64,000 nt of DNA, taken from assembly GCA_017619795.1 (NCBI GenBank), contig JAFZRP010000013.1, forward strand, positions 62,001 through 126,000, given 5' to 3'. The position numbers and the translations under genes were made by a program. Positions within the stretch are counted from its first letter, which is position 1. Each line of letters begins with the position of its first letter. The notes beneath the pieces are model-generated. The model had not been told where the DNA came from. It searched no databases and worked only from the letters and a program-made list of their open reading frames with translations. This DNA is from Treponema sp. Lineage in GTDB: Bacteria; Spirochaetota; Spirochaetia; Treponematales; Treponemataceae. This document shows, one piece after another, positions 54,737 to 62,557 of the stretch.

Positions 54737-56843
54737 TCAATCAATCTTTCCGGAATGGAGAAGCTTCTTAGGCTCCAGTTCAGACAACGAGACAAAAGGC
54801 TTTATTAAATCTGTTGTAAAGCGCTCTGGAGAAATCGCAGATTATGACAGAACCAAAATTGAGAAAGCTATCGAAAAAGCAATCGAGGCTGTGGAGAAAC
54901 AGAAGGATCCGGACAGAGCAGCCGCACTGACAGACTTAGTTGAGGAAAAACTGAGACTTCAGCTTGCGGGTACGAGAGCTCATTCTATTCCTGCTATCGA
55001 AGAGATTCAGGATATTGTAGAAACAGTTCTTATTGAACAGAACGAAGTTGAAATTGCAAAGGCATATATTCTTTACCGCGCACGCCACGAAGCTGTACGT
55101 GATGCAAAGAACCTTATGATTGACATTAACAACACTATGGACGGTTACCTTGGACAGAGTGACTGGCGTGTTAATGAGAATGCAAACGTTAACTTCTCCC
55201 TTGGCGGTCTTATTCTTCATAACTCAGGAACAATTACAGCTAACTACTGGCTTAACAATATCTACTCAAAGGAAATTGCAGATGCTCACAAGACAGCTGC
55301 TTTCCATATCCACGACCTTTCTATGTTCTCCGGCTACTGTGCAGGATGGTCACTCCGACAGCTTATTCAGGAAGGTCTTGGCGGTGTTCCAGACAAAATT
55401 ACTTCTACCCCAGCTACACACCTTTCAACCCTTGTAAACCAGATTGTAAACTTTTTGGGCATTATGCAGAACGAATGGGCAGGCGCTCAAGCCTTCTCTT
55501 CTTTCGATACATACCTTGCACCATTTATCCGCACAGACAAGCTTACAGAAAAACAGGTTCGCCAGTGCATTCAGAGCTACATCTACGGTGTAAACACTCC
55601 TAGCCGATGGGGTTCTCAGGCTCCATTCACAAACATCACTCTTGACTGGGTTTGCCCTGATGACCTTAAGAATAAAAAGGCTATTGTTGGCGGTAAGGAA
55701 CAGGATTTTACATACGGCGATTGCCAGAAAGAAATGGACATGATAAACAAAGTGTTCATTGAGCTTATGATTGAAGGCGATGCTAACGGCCGTGGATTTG
55801 CTTACCCTATCCCAACCTACAACATCACACGCGACTTTGACTGGAACTCAGAGAACGCAAAGCTTCTGTTTACAATGACAGCTCAGTACGGAACTCCAAA
55901 CTTCCAGAACTTTGTAAACTCAGACCTCAATCCAAGCGATGTACGCTCAATGTGCTGCCGTCTCCAGCTTGATAAGCGTGAACTCCGCCGCCGTGGTGGT
56001 GGTTTGTTCGGTGCAGATGAGTTCACAGGCTCAATTGGTGTTGTTACAATCAATATGCCTCAGATTGCTTACCTTGCTAAGAATGAAACAGAGTTCTACA
56101 AACGACTTGATTACCTTATGGAGCTTGCTAAGGAAAGTCTCTGCACTAAGAGAAAGGTTATTCAGAAGCTCTATGATTCAGGCTTGTTCCCATATACACG
56201 CCGCTACCTCAAGACACTTGTAAACCACTTTAATACAATCGGTCTTTGCGGTATGAACGAATGCTGTCTGAACTTCCTTGGAGTTGACATTTCTAATCCT
56301 AAGGGTAAGGCTTTTGCAGAAAAGGTTCTCCAGCACATGCGCGAAAAGATGCAGGACTTCCAGGAGGAAACAGGAGACTTGTTCAACCTCGAAGCAACTC
56401 CAGCAGAGTCAACATCATACCGACTTGCAAGACACGACAAGCAGCAGTTCCCTAACATTATCACAAGCGGAACTACAGAGCCTTTCTATACAAACTCTTC
56501 ACAGCTTCCTGTTGATTACACAGCCGATGTTTTCGAAGCTCTCGATCATCAGGAATCACTGCAGACAAAATACACTGGTGGAACAATGTTCCACGTATTT
56601 ATGGGCGAAGCTCTCAAGGACTGGAAGAGCTGCGCAGACCTGGTTCGCACAATAGCAAACAAATATCGTATTCCGTTCTTTACAATCTCGCCGACATATT
56701 CAGTCTGCAAGATTCACGGATATCTTATCGGCGAGCAGTTTGAGTGCCCTAAATGTAAGGCAGAAAGAGAAAAGGCTTTGAGAGATAAGCTTAAGGTTCT
56801 GGAAACAGAAAAGGCTGCATTGCTTGCTGCAAAAAATAAATAA
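54729..56843 (+). CDS. nrdD: Class III ribonucleotide reductase catalytic subunit lacking its glycyl-radical loop
   Basis: 704 residues from the ATG at 54729 (GGGG upstream). An N-terminal ATP cone (SVVKRSGEIADYDRTKIEKA) is followed by the barrel with Cys204 in MFSGYCAGWSL, Cys409-Cys410 in SMCCRLQLD and TINMPQIAYLA. Near the end are the zinc Cys residues 660, 673 and 676 (SVCKIHGYLIGEQFECPKCK). Normal NrdD continues into EVYSRVxGYxRPVxxWN; here the chain ends in a 28-residue Leu/Lys/Glu helix instead. The missing Gly loop is in the gene at 57017. Reduces NTPs to dNTPs anaerobically. Confidence 0.93.
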   Translation: MSDQSIFPEWRSFLGSSSDNETKGFIKSVVKRSGEIADYDRTKIEKAIEKAIEAVEKQKDPDRAAALTDLVEEKLRLQLAGTRAHSIPAIEEIQDIVETVLIEQNEVEIAKAYILYRARHEAVRDAKNLMIDINNTMDGYLGQSDWRVNENANVNFSLGGLILHNSGTITANYWLNNIYSKEIADAHKTAAFHIHDLSMFSGYCAGWSLRQLIQEGLGGVPDKITSTPATHLSTLVNQIVNFLGIMQNEWAGAQAFSSFDTYLAPFIRTDKLTEKQVRQCIQSYIYGVNTPSRWGSQAPFTNITLDWVCPDDLKNKKAIVGGKEQDFTYGDCQKEMDMINKVFIELMIEGDANGRGFAYPIPTYNITRDFDWNSENAKLLFTMTAQYGTPNFQNFVNSDLNPSDVRSMCCRLQLDKRELRRRGGGLFGADEFTGSIGVVTINMPQIAYLAKNETEFYKRLDYLMELAKESLCTKRKVIQKLYDSGLFPYTRRYLKTLVNHFNTIGLCGMNECCLNFLGVDISNPKGKAFAEKVLQHMREKMQDFQEETGDLFNLEATPAESTSYRLARHDKQQFPNIITSGTTEPFYTNSSQLPVDYTADVFEALDHQESLQTKYTGGTMFHVFMGEALKDWKSCADLVRTIANKYRIPFFTISPTYSVCKIHGYLIGEQFECPKCKAEREKALRDKLKVLETEKAALLAAKNK

Positions 56844-56880
56844 AAAATAATCACATTATATTAAGATTTTTGAGGAAAAA

Positions 56881-56938
56881 GTCGAAAATATAGTGTGATT
56901 TGATTGACAACATCACAAAACTACACTATATTTAGTGT
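56881..56938 (+). promoter_or_regulatory. NrdR box pair upstream of the glycyl-radical gene
   Basis: A weaker site at 56881-56896 (ending AATATAGTGT) and a near-perfect palindrome ACACTATATTTAGTGT at 56923-56938, again 42 bases apart start to start, as in front of nrdR. Confidence 0.75.
56904..56932 (+). promoter_or_regulatory. Promoter of the glycyl-radical gene and nrdG
   Basis: TTGACA (56904-56909), 17-base spacer, TATATT (56927-56932); the -10 lies inside the strong NrdR box. Confidence 0.75.
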
Positions 56939-57016
56939 AGGTGGAATAAATATAAAGTTGTAATTATTACAAATCAGTTTTAATTGCACGTATATAAAAA
57001 GGGAGGAAAAAAGATT

Positions 57017-57559
57017 ATGGAAGCAAAAAGAACCATCGCAGAAATTGACAAGGAAATTGAAGAAACAAAAGAAGCCTTGAAGAACGTACATGGCACAGAG
57101 ACTGAAGTTTATGCTCGAATCGTTGGCTACTATCGTGCTGTAAAGCATTGGAACAAAGGTAAGCGCGATGAGTTTGATCAGAGAAAAATGTTCACTCTTG
57201 AAGCAAGCAAGGAATATGATATAACAGAAGCAGACGGTCCATGCGAGTGCTCTGCTCCTGCAAAAATGATTAAGGCAGAAAAAAACGAAGTATCTGACCT
57301 TAAGAGCGTTACATACGAAATCTATACACGCGCAACATGTCCAAACTGCCCTCCAGTAAAAGAGTTCGTTTCTCATCTTGAAATGCCTGGACGTGCAATT
57401 GATGTTGATACAAAAGAAGGACTTGATGAAGCTGGAAAGAAAGGTGTTTTCGCCTCTCCAACAGTTATTTTCTATAACGAAGCCGGTGTTGAAACAGCAA
57501 GATGTCACAATGTTGAAGAGCTTGAAGCTGTATTCAGCAGCGTAACAGTAAACGCATAA
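57017..57559 (+). CDS. Stand-alone glycyl-radical domain fused to a thioredoxin/glutaredoxin-like domain
   Basis: 180 residues from the ATG at 57017 (strong GGGAGG). Residues 1-25 form a charged helix. Residues 30-59 are the NrdD C-terminal loop: EVYARIVGYYRAVKHWNKGK, with Gly37 as the expected radical site and KRDEFDQRKMF after it. Residues 76-78 are CEC. Residues 98-175 resemble glutaredoxin/thioredoxin: YEIYTRATCPNCPPVKEFV with Cys108/Cys111 and a cis-Pro in ASPTVIFY. The gene ends one base before nrdG. Inferred role: supplies the radical Gly, and perhaps electrons, in trans to the truncated NrdD. Confidence 0.88.
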   Translation: MEAKRTIAEIDKEIEETKEALKNVHGTETEVYARIVGYYRAVKHWNKGKRDEFDQRKMFTLEASKEYDITEADGPCECSAPAKMIKAEKNEVSDLKSVTYEIYTRATCPNCPPVKEFVSHLEMPGRAIDVDTKEGLDEAGKKGVFASPTVIFYNEAGVETARCHNVEELEAVFSSVTVNA

Positions 57560-57560
57560 G

Positions 57561-58301
57561 ATGCCGAACTTATCCTTTAATGAACCTGCCGGTGTTCTGG
57601 TAAAGACAACCCTTGTTGACTTTCCTGGACGAGTAGCAGGTTCTTTTTTTCTTAAGGGCTGTAATCTCCGCTGCCCGTACTGCTACAATACGGAGCTCAT
57701 AACAGGAAATGCCGGTGATGATACTATAAACGAGCTTTTTGCTCATCTGGAAAAACGTCAGGGTATTCTTACCGGAATTGTAATAAGCGGCGGAGAGCCT
57801 CTGTTAAATCCATACACAAAAGAAATCATCCTCAAGGCAAAGGAGCTTGAATACAAGGTTAAGCTTGATACAAATGGAACTCTTCCGGAAAAGCTTGCAG
57901 AGCTTCTTGAGGACGAATCGCTGCGCCCGGATTTTGTAGCTATGGATATTAAAACTTCACCGGAGCGTTATGCCTCAGAGATTTGTCCAAACAATTCAAA
58001 GCATTATGGAGACACACAGTATTTTGTAGACAAGCTTTCTGAAGCGGCAAAGCTTGTTTCGTCAATGCCGGCAGCTTCAAGAGAGTTCAGGACTGTGCTT
58101 GTGCCGCCGCTTGTGAAAAAGGCTGACATTGAAAAAATGGCTGCCCTTCTCCCTTCAGATGCTTCCTGGCAGTTTGCACAGTTCCGTAACGAAAACTGCC
58201 TGAATCCTCTGTACAACAAGATTCCGCCGTATATAGACGCCGAGGCAAACGAGCTTATAGCTTATGCACAAACACTCATACACGGCGCCACCTTGCGATG
58301 A
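57561..58301 (+). CDS. nrdG: Radical-SAM activase of anaerobic ribonucleotide reductase
   Basis: 246 residues, of the longer NrdG type. The [4Fe-4S]/SAM motif is GCNLRCPYCYN, with ISGGEPLLNPY and KLDTNGTLPEKL following as in this family. Generates the glycyl radical by hydrogen abstraction. It starts one base after the stop of the Gly-loop protein, so the activase and its presumed substrate loop are made together. Pyruvate formate-lyase-type activases are alternatives, but the neighbours favour NrdG. Confidence 0.9.
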   Translation: MPNLSFNEPAGVLVKTTLVDFPGRVAGSFFLKGCNLRCPYCYNTELITGNAGDDTINELFAHLEKRQGILTGIVISGGEPLLNPYTKEIILKAKELEYKVKLDTNGTLPEKLAELLEDESLRPDFVAMDIKTSPERYASEICPNNSKHYGDTQYFVDKLSEAAKLVSSMPAASREFRTVLVPPLVKKADIEKMAALLPSDASWQFAQFRNENCLNPLYNKIPPYIDAEANELIAYAQTLIHGATLR

Positions 58302-58425
58302 TACAATGCAAAGTTTTGCTTCGCAAAACTTTGAGCGAAAACCGTACAAGTTTTTTTTATAGTAAAAGCAAAGGTTTTCGCTATTGACACTTTTACATAT
58401 AAATGATAGTATCACTTCATTGTAT
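58301..58425. repeat. Nested inverted repeats between nrdG and tRNA-Met
   Basis: ATACAATG (58301-58308) pairs with CATTGTAT (58418-58425). Inside are the perfect hairpin CAAAGTTTTGC/GCAAAACTTTG (58309-58333) and the arms AGCGAAAACC (58334-58343) and GGTTTTCGCT (58373-58382) around a T-run. The first hairpin may end the nrd transcript. Confidence 0.7.
58384..58412 (+). promoter_or_regulatory. tRNA-Met promoter
   Basis: TTGACA (58384-58389), 17-base spacer, TAGTAT (58407-58412), about 13 bases before the tRNA. Confidence 0.75.
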
Positions 58426-58498
58426 GGCGACCTAGCTCAGTTGGTAGAGCACACGGCTCATATCCGTGTTGTCATTGGTTCAATCCCAATGGTCGCTA
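58426..58498 (+). tRNA. tRNA-Met (anticodon CAT)
   Basis: 73-base cloverleaf: acceptor GGCGACC/GGTCGCT with a G-U pair at 1-72 and discriminator A; D-arm GCTC AGTTGGTA GAGC; anticodon arm CACGG CTCATAT CCGTG, anticodon CAT; T-arm ATTGG TTCAATC CCAAT. It lacks the three G-C pairs of an initiator anticodon stem, so elongator Met is most likely; a lysidine-modified tRNA-Ile cannot be excluded. CCA is not encoded. Confidence 0.88.
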
Positions 58499-58500
58499 TA

Positions 58501-58543
58501 AAAACTGTCCGGTAAGCAAACGCTTCGTAAGGGCAGTTTTTTT
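58501..58543 (+). terminator. tRNA-Met terminator
   Basis: AAAACTGTCC (58501-58510) pairs with GGGCAGTTTT (58531-58540), one G-U pair, then a T-run. Confidence 0.85.
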
Positions 58544-58621
58544 ATTTAACCCCTTTTCATTATCAACCTATTCTCCAACCAGAAGCTAAAAAATACGCCT
58601 GAAATTGCCCGGAAAATAAAA

Positions 58622-58714
58622 AAGGTAACCAAAAATTTTCTGTAAAAATCTGTAAATTTATTTACACTTCGTAAAATTATTTACAGCATTTTACAAGTTT
58701 TTTCAGGTTACCTT
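58622..58714. repeat. 93-base foldback between tRNA-Met and the lipoprotein gene
   Basis: AAGGTAACC/GGTTACCTT at the ends, then TGTAAAA/TTTTACA, CTGTAAAT/ATTTACAG and TTTAC/GTAAA at the tip form one long imperfect hairpin. The hexamer TGTAAA or its complement therefore occurs at 58641, 58651, 58661, 58680 and 58690. It may terminate the lipoprotein gene on the minus strand. Confidence 0.7.
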
Positions 58715-58755
58715 CTTCAACATAAAAAAAATTAAAAAAGTTTTCAGAAAAAATA

Positions 58756-59658
58756 TTAATATGAATCTGAATCTATAATTTCAACATTTGGAATATCTTC
58801 ATTCAAAAGCTGACGGAGAGTTTCTTCTTTAAGGAAATCTGCAAGCTCTCTGCTCTGAGCCTTTGTAAAATAGTAATTCAAAGTCATAGACTGTTCAGGA
58901 GCCATCTCATCACTGTAACGCTTTTGATTTACTGTAGGATATACTGTAATTGTAAAATACGGAGATTTATCCTTAAAGGTATAACCAAAGTAAGCATCTG
59001 CTACACCATTATTAGTAGTTGAATCCTTCAAAAGTCCCCAATAAATACTTACCTTTGATTTTCCATATTTTCTCATTGCTTTCTTATCTTTTCGGTTAAG
59101 CTTTTTGTTTTCAAAATCATTCAAATAAGAATTAACTGCATGATTATAAATATCTCTGGTTTTCTGATCCATAAGGACTATGTAATATGCAGACATAATA
59201 TTACTTCCAAAGCCTGCATCGAATGAAGCTTTGTCGATCAGGAAGGAACCATCCTGCTGCTTGATTTTTGTTCCCATTGTAGCAGTAGATAATGTAAAGC
59301 TTCCTGCATCCGTAAATTTCGAGTTACCTTCGTTTGTAAAGAAAGCAAGCAGTGCATTTTTCTTTGGCTTTGGTTTTGCAGAATCTTCTGTATAAATATA
59401 TACATCTTGATTATCTGACTCTTCATTATCAGCAGTTTCTTCGTCAATATCAGCTTCATCACCAGCTTCAACATCTGAATCAGCTGTTTTATCCACATCG
59501 TCTATAACTTCTTCAGCAACCACAGGAGCATCAGAATAATCAGCATCTCCCTGAACAACAGTTTCATCAGAAGTCTTTGTTGACTGGCAGGAACATAAAA
59601 GCATGGAAAAAGCCATCATAACTGTAGCAGTTCCCATCATTATCTTTGATAATTTCAT
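58756..59658 (-). CDS. Acidic lipoprotein, unknown function
   Basis: 300 residues. Lipobox MLLCSC with the Cys at about residue 24, followed by about 70 strongly acidic residues (VIDDVDKTADSDVEAGDEAD) and a globular part (AYYIVLMDQKTRDIYNHAVN, SKVSIYWGLLKDSTTNNGVA, YFGYTFKDKSPYFTITVYPT). The last domain looks like a small alpha/beta fold. Outer-membrane or periplasmic location inferred. Alone, divergent from the next gene. Confidence 0.7.
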   Translation of the reverse strand: MKLSKIMMGTATVMMAFSMLLCSCQSTKTSDETVVQGDADYSDAPVVAEEVIDDVDKTADSDVEAGDEADIDEETADNEESDNQDVYIYTEDSAKPKPKKNALLAFFTNEGNSKFTDAGSFTLSTATMGTKIKQQDGSFLIDKASFDAGFGSNIMSAYYIVLMDQKTRDIYNHAVNSYLNDFENKKLNRKDKKAMRKYGKSKVSIYWGLLKDSTTNNGVADAYFGYTFKDKSPYFTITVYPTVNQKRYSDEMAPEQSMTLNYYFTKAQSRELADFLKEETLRQLLNEDIPNVEIIDSDSY

Positions 59659-59834
59659 TTTTTACCTCGCTTAATTAGCTTTATATTATCATTTTTTTGT
59701 AATAATTCCTATTCATTTATATAAAAATGAGAATTCTCTTATAAATTGAGAACTCTCTTAAAAAATTTGGGTTGTTAAAAATAATCAAACAGTTTATAAT
59801 AATTAATTATTGCAATAAAGTTCAGGAGTCCTTT

Positions 59835-60266
59835 ATGAAAAAAATAATTGTATGTCTGCTTACTTTTATCACTTTGATGACCTCTATCTATGCAGCCGAC
59901 AATAACACAAAAAATGAAAATAATTGGTCTACATTGACTTACGAGAACATACCTGTATTAAAAGTTCTTGATTCAAAATATGGTTACATGGTTATTTATC
60001 AGAAGCACAAATTGGGCACAGGCTCTACCTTTATTCCAAAAGACTGGGCAAAATATACTTCAGATACACCAAGAAAACTCAAAATCCGTACAATCAAAAA
60101 TCCTCAGGAAGCTTTCCTTACAGTAATCAAGGATGACGGTGAGTTTAAAAGAGTAATCCTTTCAATGCCAAAATCAAAATCAAACAGTCTTTGGGGCGTT
60201 ATGCCTGCAGGTTCTGTAACTGCAGATGATGCTAAAAAAGATACTCTTGAAGAGCTTGATCTTTAG
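59835..60266 (+). CDS. Small exported protein, unknown function
   Basis: 143 residues from the ATG at 59835 (AGGAG 7 bases upstream). Signal peptide MKKIIVCLLTFITLMTSIYA, then a basic, beta-rich domain (VLKVLDSKYGYMVIYQKHKL, GTGSTFIPKDWAKYTSD). It ends 3 bases before nrnA and is probably co-transcribed. No family recognised. Confidence 0.7.
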   Translation: MKKIIVCLLTFITLMTSIYAADNNTKNENNWSTLTYENIPVLKVLDSKYGYMVIYQKHKLGTGSTFIPKDWAKYTSDTPRKLKIRTIKNPQEAFLTVIKDDGEFKRVILSMPKSKSNSLWGVMPAGSVTADDAKKDTLEELDL

Positions 60267-60269
60267 TTT

Positions 60270-61265
60270 ATGTCTATTTTAAGTTCAGAAATTCTCGACG
60301 ATTTTAAAGCTTTTATTACAAAGCATAACTATTTTCTCGTAATCGGTCATAAAGAACCGGATGGGGACTGCATTGCCTCTTGTCTTGGAATTGCAGCAAT
60401 TCTCGATGCCTTTGAAAAGCCTTATCAGCTGCTTTCTGCCGGTCCTTTCAAAAGAAGCGAAATAAAAAAATACGAGCCTCGTTTTTCAAATACAATGGAC
60501 TTTCTTGATGAAAGTGAGCGCAGACAGACAGGCCTTATTATTACAGACTGTTCTGAGCTTTTCAGATTAGGTGATATTGAAGATGCCGATTTTAAAGGTC
60601 TGGACACCTTTGTTATTGACCATCATAAAACTGCCGGCTTACCGGACAATGCAAAGGGCTACATCAATGCCGATGCACCAGCCTGCTCCTATCTGATTCA
60701 GCTTTTCCACGAAGGACTTATCGGCCCGCTTTCAAAGGAAACTGCAGAAATAATTATGTTCGGCACCTGCACTGATACAGGCTTTTTCCGTTTCCTTACA
60801 AACTCAGAAGAAGCGGCAGATCTTCTTGCAGCTTCCTCAAGACTTGTTTCTTACGGCGTTGAACCAAAAAAAATCTACAATGATATTAACTACGACAAGC
60901 CCTACTCTACCAGAAAGCTTCTTGGCGTTCTTTTAAGCAGAGCAGAAAAATATCTTAACGGAAAGCTTATAGTAACTTACGAAACCATTGAAGATACAAA
61001 GAAATACGGCGCAGAAGGAAGAGATTCCGATGCGTTGTACCAGCTGCTGCTTTCTGTAAAAGGTGTTGAAGCCGCTGTTTTCTTAAGACAGGACACTCCT
61101 ACTACGTGTACCGGAGGCCTTCGTTCTACAGATAAGGTTGACGTTTCTGTTATAGCCGCAAAGTTCAATGGCGGCGGTCACAAGAATGCTTCAGGTCTTA
61201 GCACTGAAGGAAAAACAGACACTTTAATTCCTGCAATTGTAAAAGAGTTTGCAAGGATAATGTAA
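60270..61265 (+). CDS. nrnA: DHH/DHHA1 phosphoesterase, NrnA type
   Basis: 331 residues. Degrades very short RNA oligonucleotides and often pAp. Metal motifs IGHKEPDGDCIASCLGI, LIITDCSELFRLGD, VIDHHKTAGLP and the DHHA1 end KFNGGGHKNASGLST are intact and in order. No own RBS; translation is probably coupled to the preceding gene 3 bases upstream. Confidence 0.9.
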   Translation: MSILSSEILDDFKAFITKHNYFLVIGHKEPDGDCIASCLGIAAILDAFEKPYQLLSAGPFKRSEIKKYEPRFSNTMDFLDESERRQTGLIITDCSELFRLGDIEDADFKGLDTFVIDHHKTAGLPDNAKGYINADAPACSYLIQLFHEGLIGPLSKETAEIIMFGTCTDTGFFRFLTNSEEAADLLAASSRLVSYGVEPKKIYNDINYDKPYSTRKLLGVLLSRAEKYLNGKLIVTYETIEDTKKYGAEGRDSDALYQLLLSVKGVEAAVFLRQDTPTTCTGGLRSTDKVDVSVIAAKFNGGGHKNASGLSTEGKTDTLIPAIVKEFARIM

Positions 61266-61287
61266 GCCATTTAATAACCTCCTCACT

Positions 61288-61302
61288 TGGCACAAAAATT
61301 GC
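61288..61302 (+). promoter_or_regulatory. Sigma-54 (RpoN) promoter
   Basis: TTGGCAC-AAAAA-TTGC: the invariant GG (61289-61290) and GC (61301-61302) are 10 bases apart, exactly the -24/-12 spacing. Start expected near 61313; a GTG start with AAAGGAGG follows at 61337. Confidence 0.75.
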
Positions 61303-61336
61303 CATAGTAATTTATTCACACAAAAGGAGGTTTTAC

Positions 61337-62323
61337 GTGGAACAGTTTGATTTAAACAAGATTCCTGAACAGATCAATTCAGGAGAAATTTCGAGATCGT
61401 GTGCTGTTCATCAGCTGGCGATGTTTTTGTCAAAGAATCCGGCTTTATTCGGTCTTAACAAAAAGGACGAAGATTTCAAGAGCGAAGTTATTCTACTGTT
61501 TCTTGAAAAAGGAGAAGCTACAATTGAATTGTACAATCCTAATTACGGAACTTTCTTTACTTATTTTTTCTGCTTTATAAAAAGTCTTACCAATTCCGTA
61601 AAAAGGTCCAGAGCGGCAAAAGAAGTTCAGGAATATCACAGCATTTCTGAAAGCATTACAGGCTACGACCAGAAGGAGGAACGCTACTCCAAAATCGATT
61701 ACAAGGAGTTCGAAATGCCCAAGGCTCCGCTCTCTTACAAGCCGGTTTCGCCCGAAGCATTTCAGATTGCATGCAAGGAAAGCCAGTACAACATCAGCGA
61801 TTTTCTTGAAAAGGATGATGATGAAAGCCTTGACCACCTTAAGGAAAAGCTGCAGATGCTTTCTCCTTCAATGGCAGAAAGGATATTGATTGTGCTTGCC
61901 TTGAAATCAGCTTACTACATCTCTGACAGGCAGATTAAGACAATATCTGAAATCTGCAAGCTTAATTCAGATGAGTTTCAAAACACAATCCAGCAATTAA
62001 AACAAGAGCTTATATACCGCGAAGCAAACAAAATGAATCTGGAACTTAGAAGAAACAAGGCTTACTATCATCATAAGAAATACAAAAGCCGTTTGGAATG
62101 GACAAAGCTGAACCGCGATGATTTTTCCGAGCAGGAAAGATTAGCTCTTATTACAAAATACAACCGTCAGACCGAAAACTGGATAAAACTCAATGCGCAG
62201 CTCAAAAAAGGTATAATCAATATCCGCCCCACCAACAAGCGTATCGCCAGCGTCCTCGGCCTCTGCGAACGACAAATCAGCTACTACATAAGAAATGCAA
62301 ACATCTTAGGTATTGAACTTTAG
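61337..62323 (+). CDS. Divergent sigma-factor-like DNA-binding protein
   Basis: 328 residues from a GTG with AAAGGAGG 6 bases upstream. The segment ELYNPNYGTFFTYFFCFIKS followed by LTNSVKR resembles a sigma-70 region 2 core-binding helix, and the C-terminus RPTNKRIASVLGLCERQISY followed by YIRNA reads as a helix-turn-helix like region 4. The middle is a basic helical region (NLELRRNKAYYHHKKYKSRL). It is not an ordinary ECF factor and could be a phage-type or regulatory HTH protein. Driven by a sigma-54 promoter. Its target genes cannot be read. Confidence 0.5.
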   Translation: MEQFDLNKIPEQINSGEISRSCAVHQLAMFLSKNPALFGLNKKDEDFKSEVILLFLEKGEATIELYNPNYGTFFTYFFCFIKSLTNSVKRSRAAKEVQEYHSISESITGYDQKEERYSKIDYKEFEMPKAPLSYKPVSPEAFQIACKESQYNISDFLEKDDDESLDHLKEKLQMLSPSMAERILIVLALKSAYYISDRQIKTISEICKLNSDEFQNTIQQLKQELIYREANKMNLELRRNKAYYHHKKYKSRLEWTKLNRDDFSEQERLALITKYNRQTENWIKLNAQLKKGIINIRPTNKRIASVLGLCERQISYYIRNANILGIEL

Positions 62324-62324
62324 C

Positions 62325-62503
62325 TTTTGCATCAAAGTAAAAGTGAAAAAAGAATGGAGCGAAGTGAAAGACTGGCTGCAAACTGCATCTGCAAAATGCT
62401 AGTAAAAATGATTTACAAATGTTTTAGTTCATTGCAGCCCGCAGTTTGACAGACAGGAAGACACGTAGCTCCATTCTTTTTTATTTAAATTTGATATGCA
62501 AAA
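62325..62503. repeat. 179-base foldback with competing inner helices; also a bidirectional terminator
   Basis: Outer arms TTTTGCATCAAA and TTTGATATGCAAAA (2-base bulge), then a perfect 15-bp stem AAAAAAGAATGGAGC (62346-62360) with GCTCCATTCTTTTTT (62468-62482). Inside, GGCTGC (62374) can pair with GCAGCC (62434), or CAAACTGC (62379) with GCAGTTTG (62441), but not both in a nested fold. Confidence 0.7.
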
Positions 62504-62521
62504 GTTAAACCTTCATACCGT

Positions 62522-62550
62522 TTGATTTTTCTTCCGCTTCTTATTACTAT
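62522..62550 (+). promoter_or_regulatory. rdgB promoter, leaderless type
   Basis: TTGATT (62522-62527), 17-base spacer, TACTAT (62545-62550), seven bases, ATG at 62558. No Shine-Dalgarno sequence. Confidence 0.6.
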
Positions 62551-62557
62551 ATGCATT

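Noticed and set aside
56844..57016. nrdD and the glycyl-radical gene being one gene broken by a frameshift
   Set aside because: The gap contains a promoter, NrdR boxes and a strong RBS, and stop codons lie in all plus-strand frames, so they are separate genes.
58426..58498. Initiator tRNA-fMet
   Set aside because: The anticodon stem lacks the three consecutive G-C pairs, and the 1-72 position is a G-U pair rather than a C-A mismatch.
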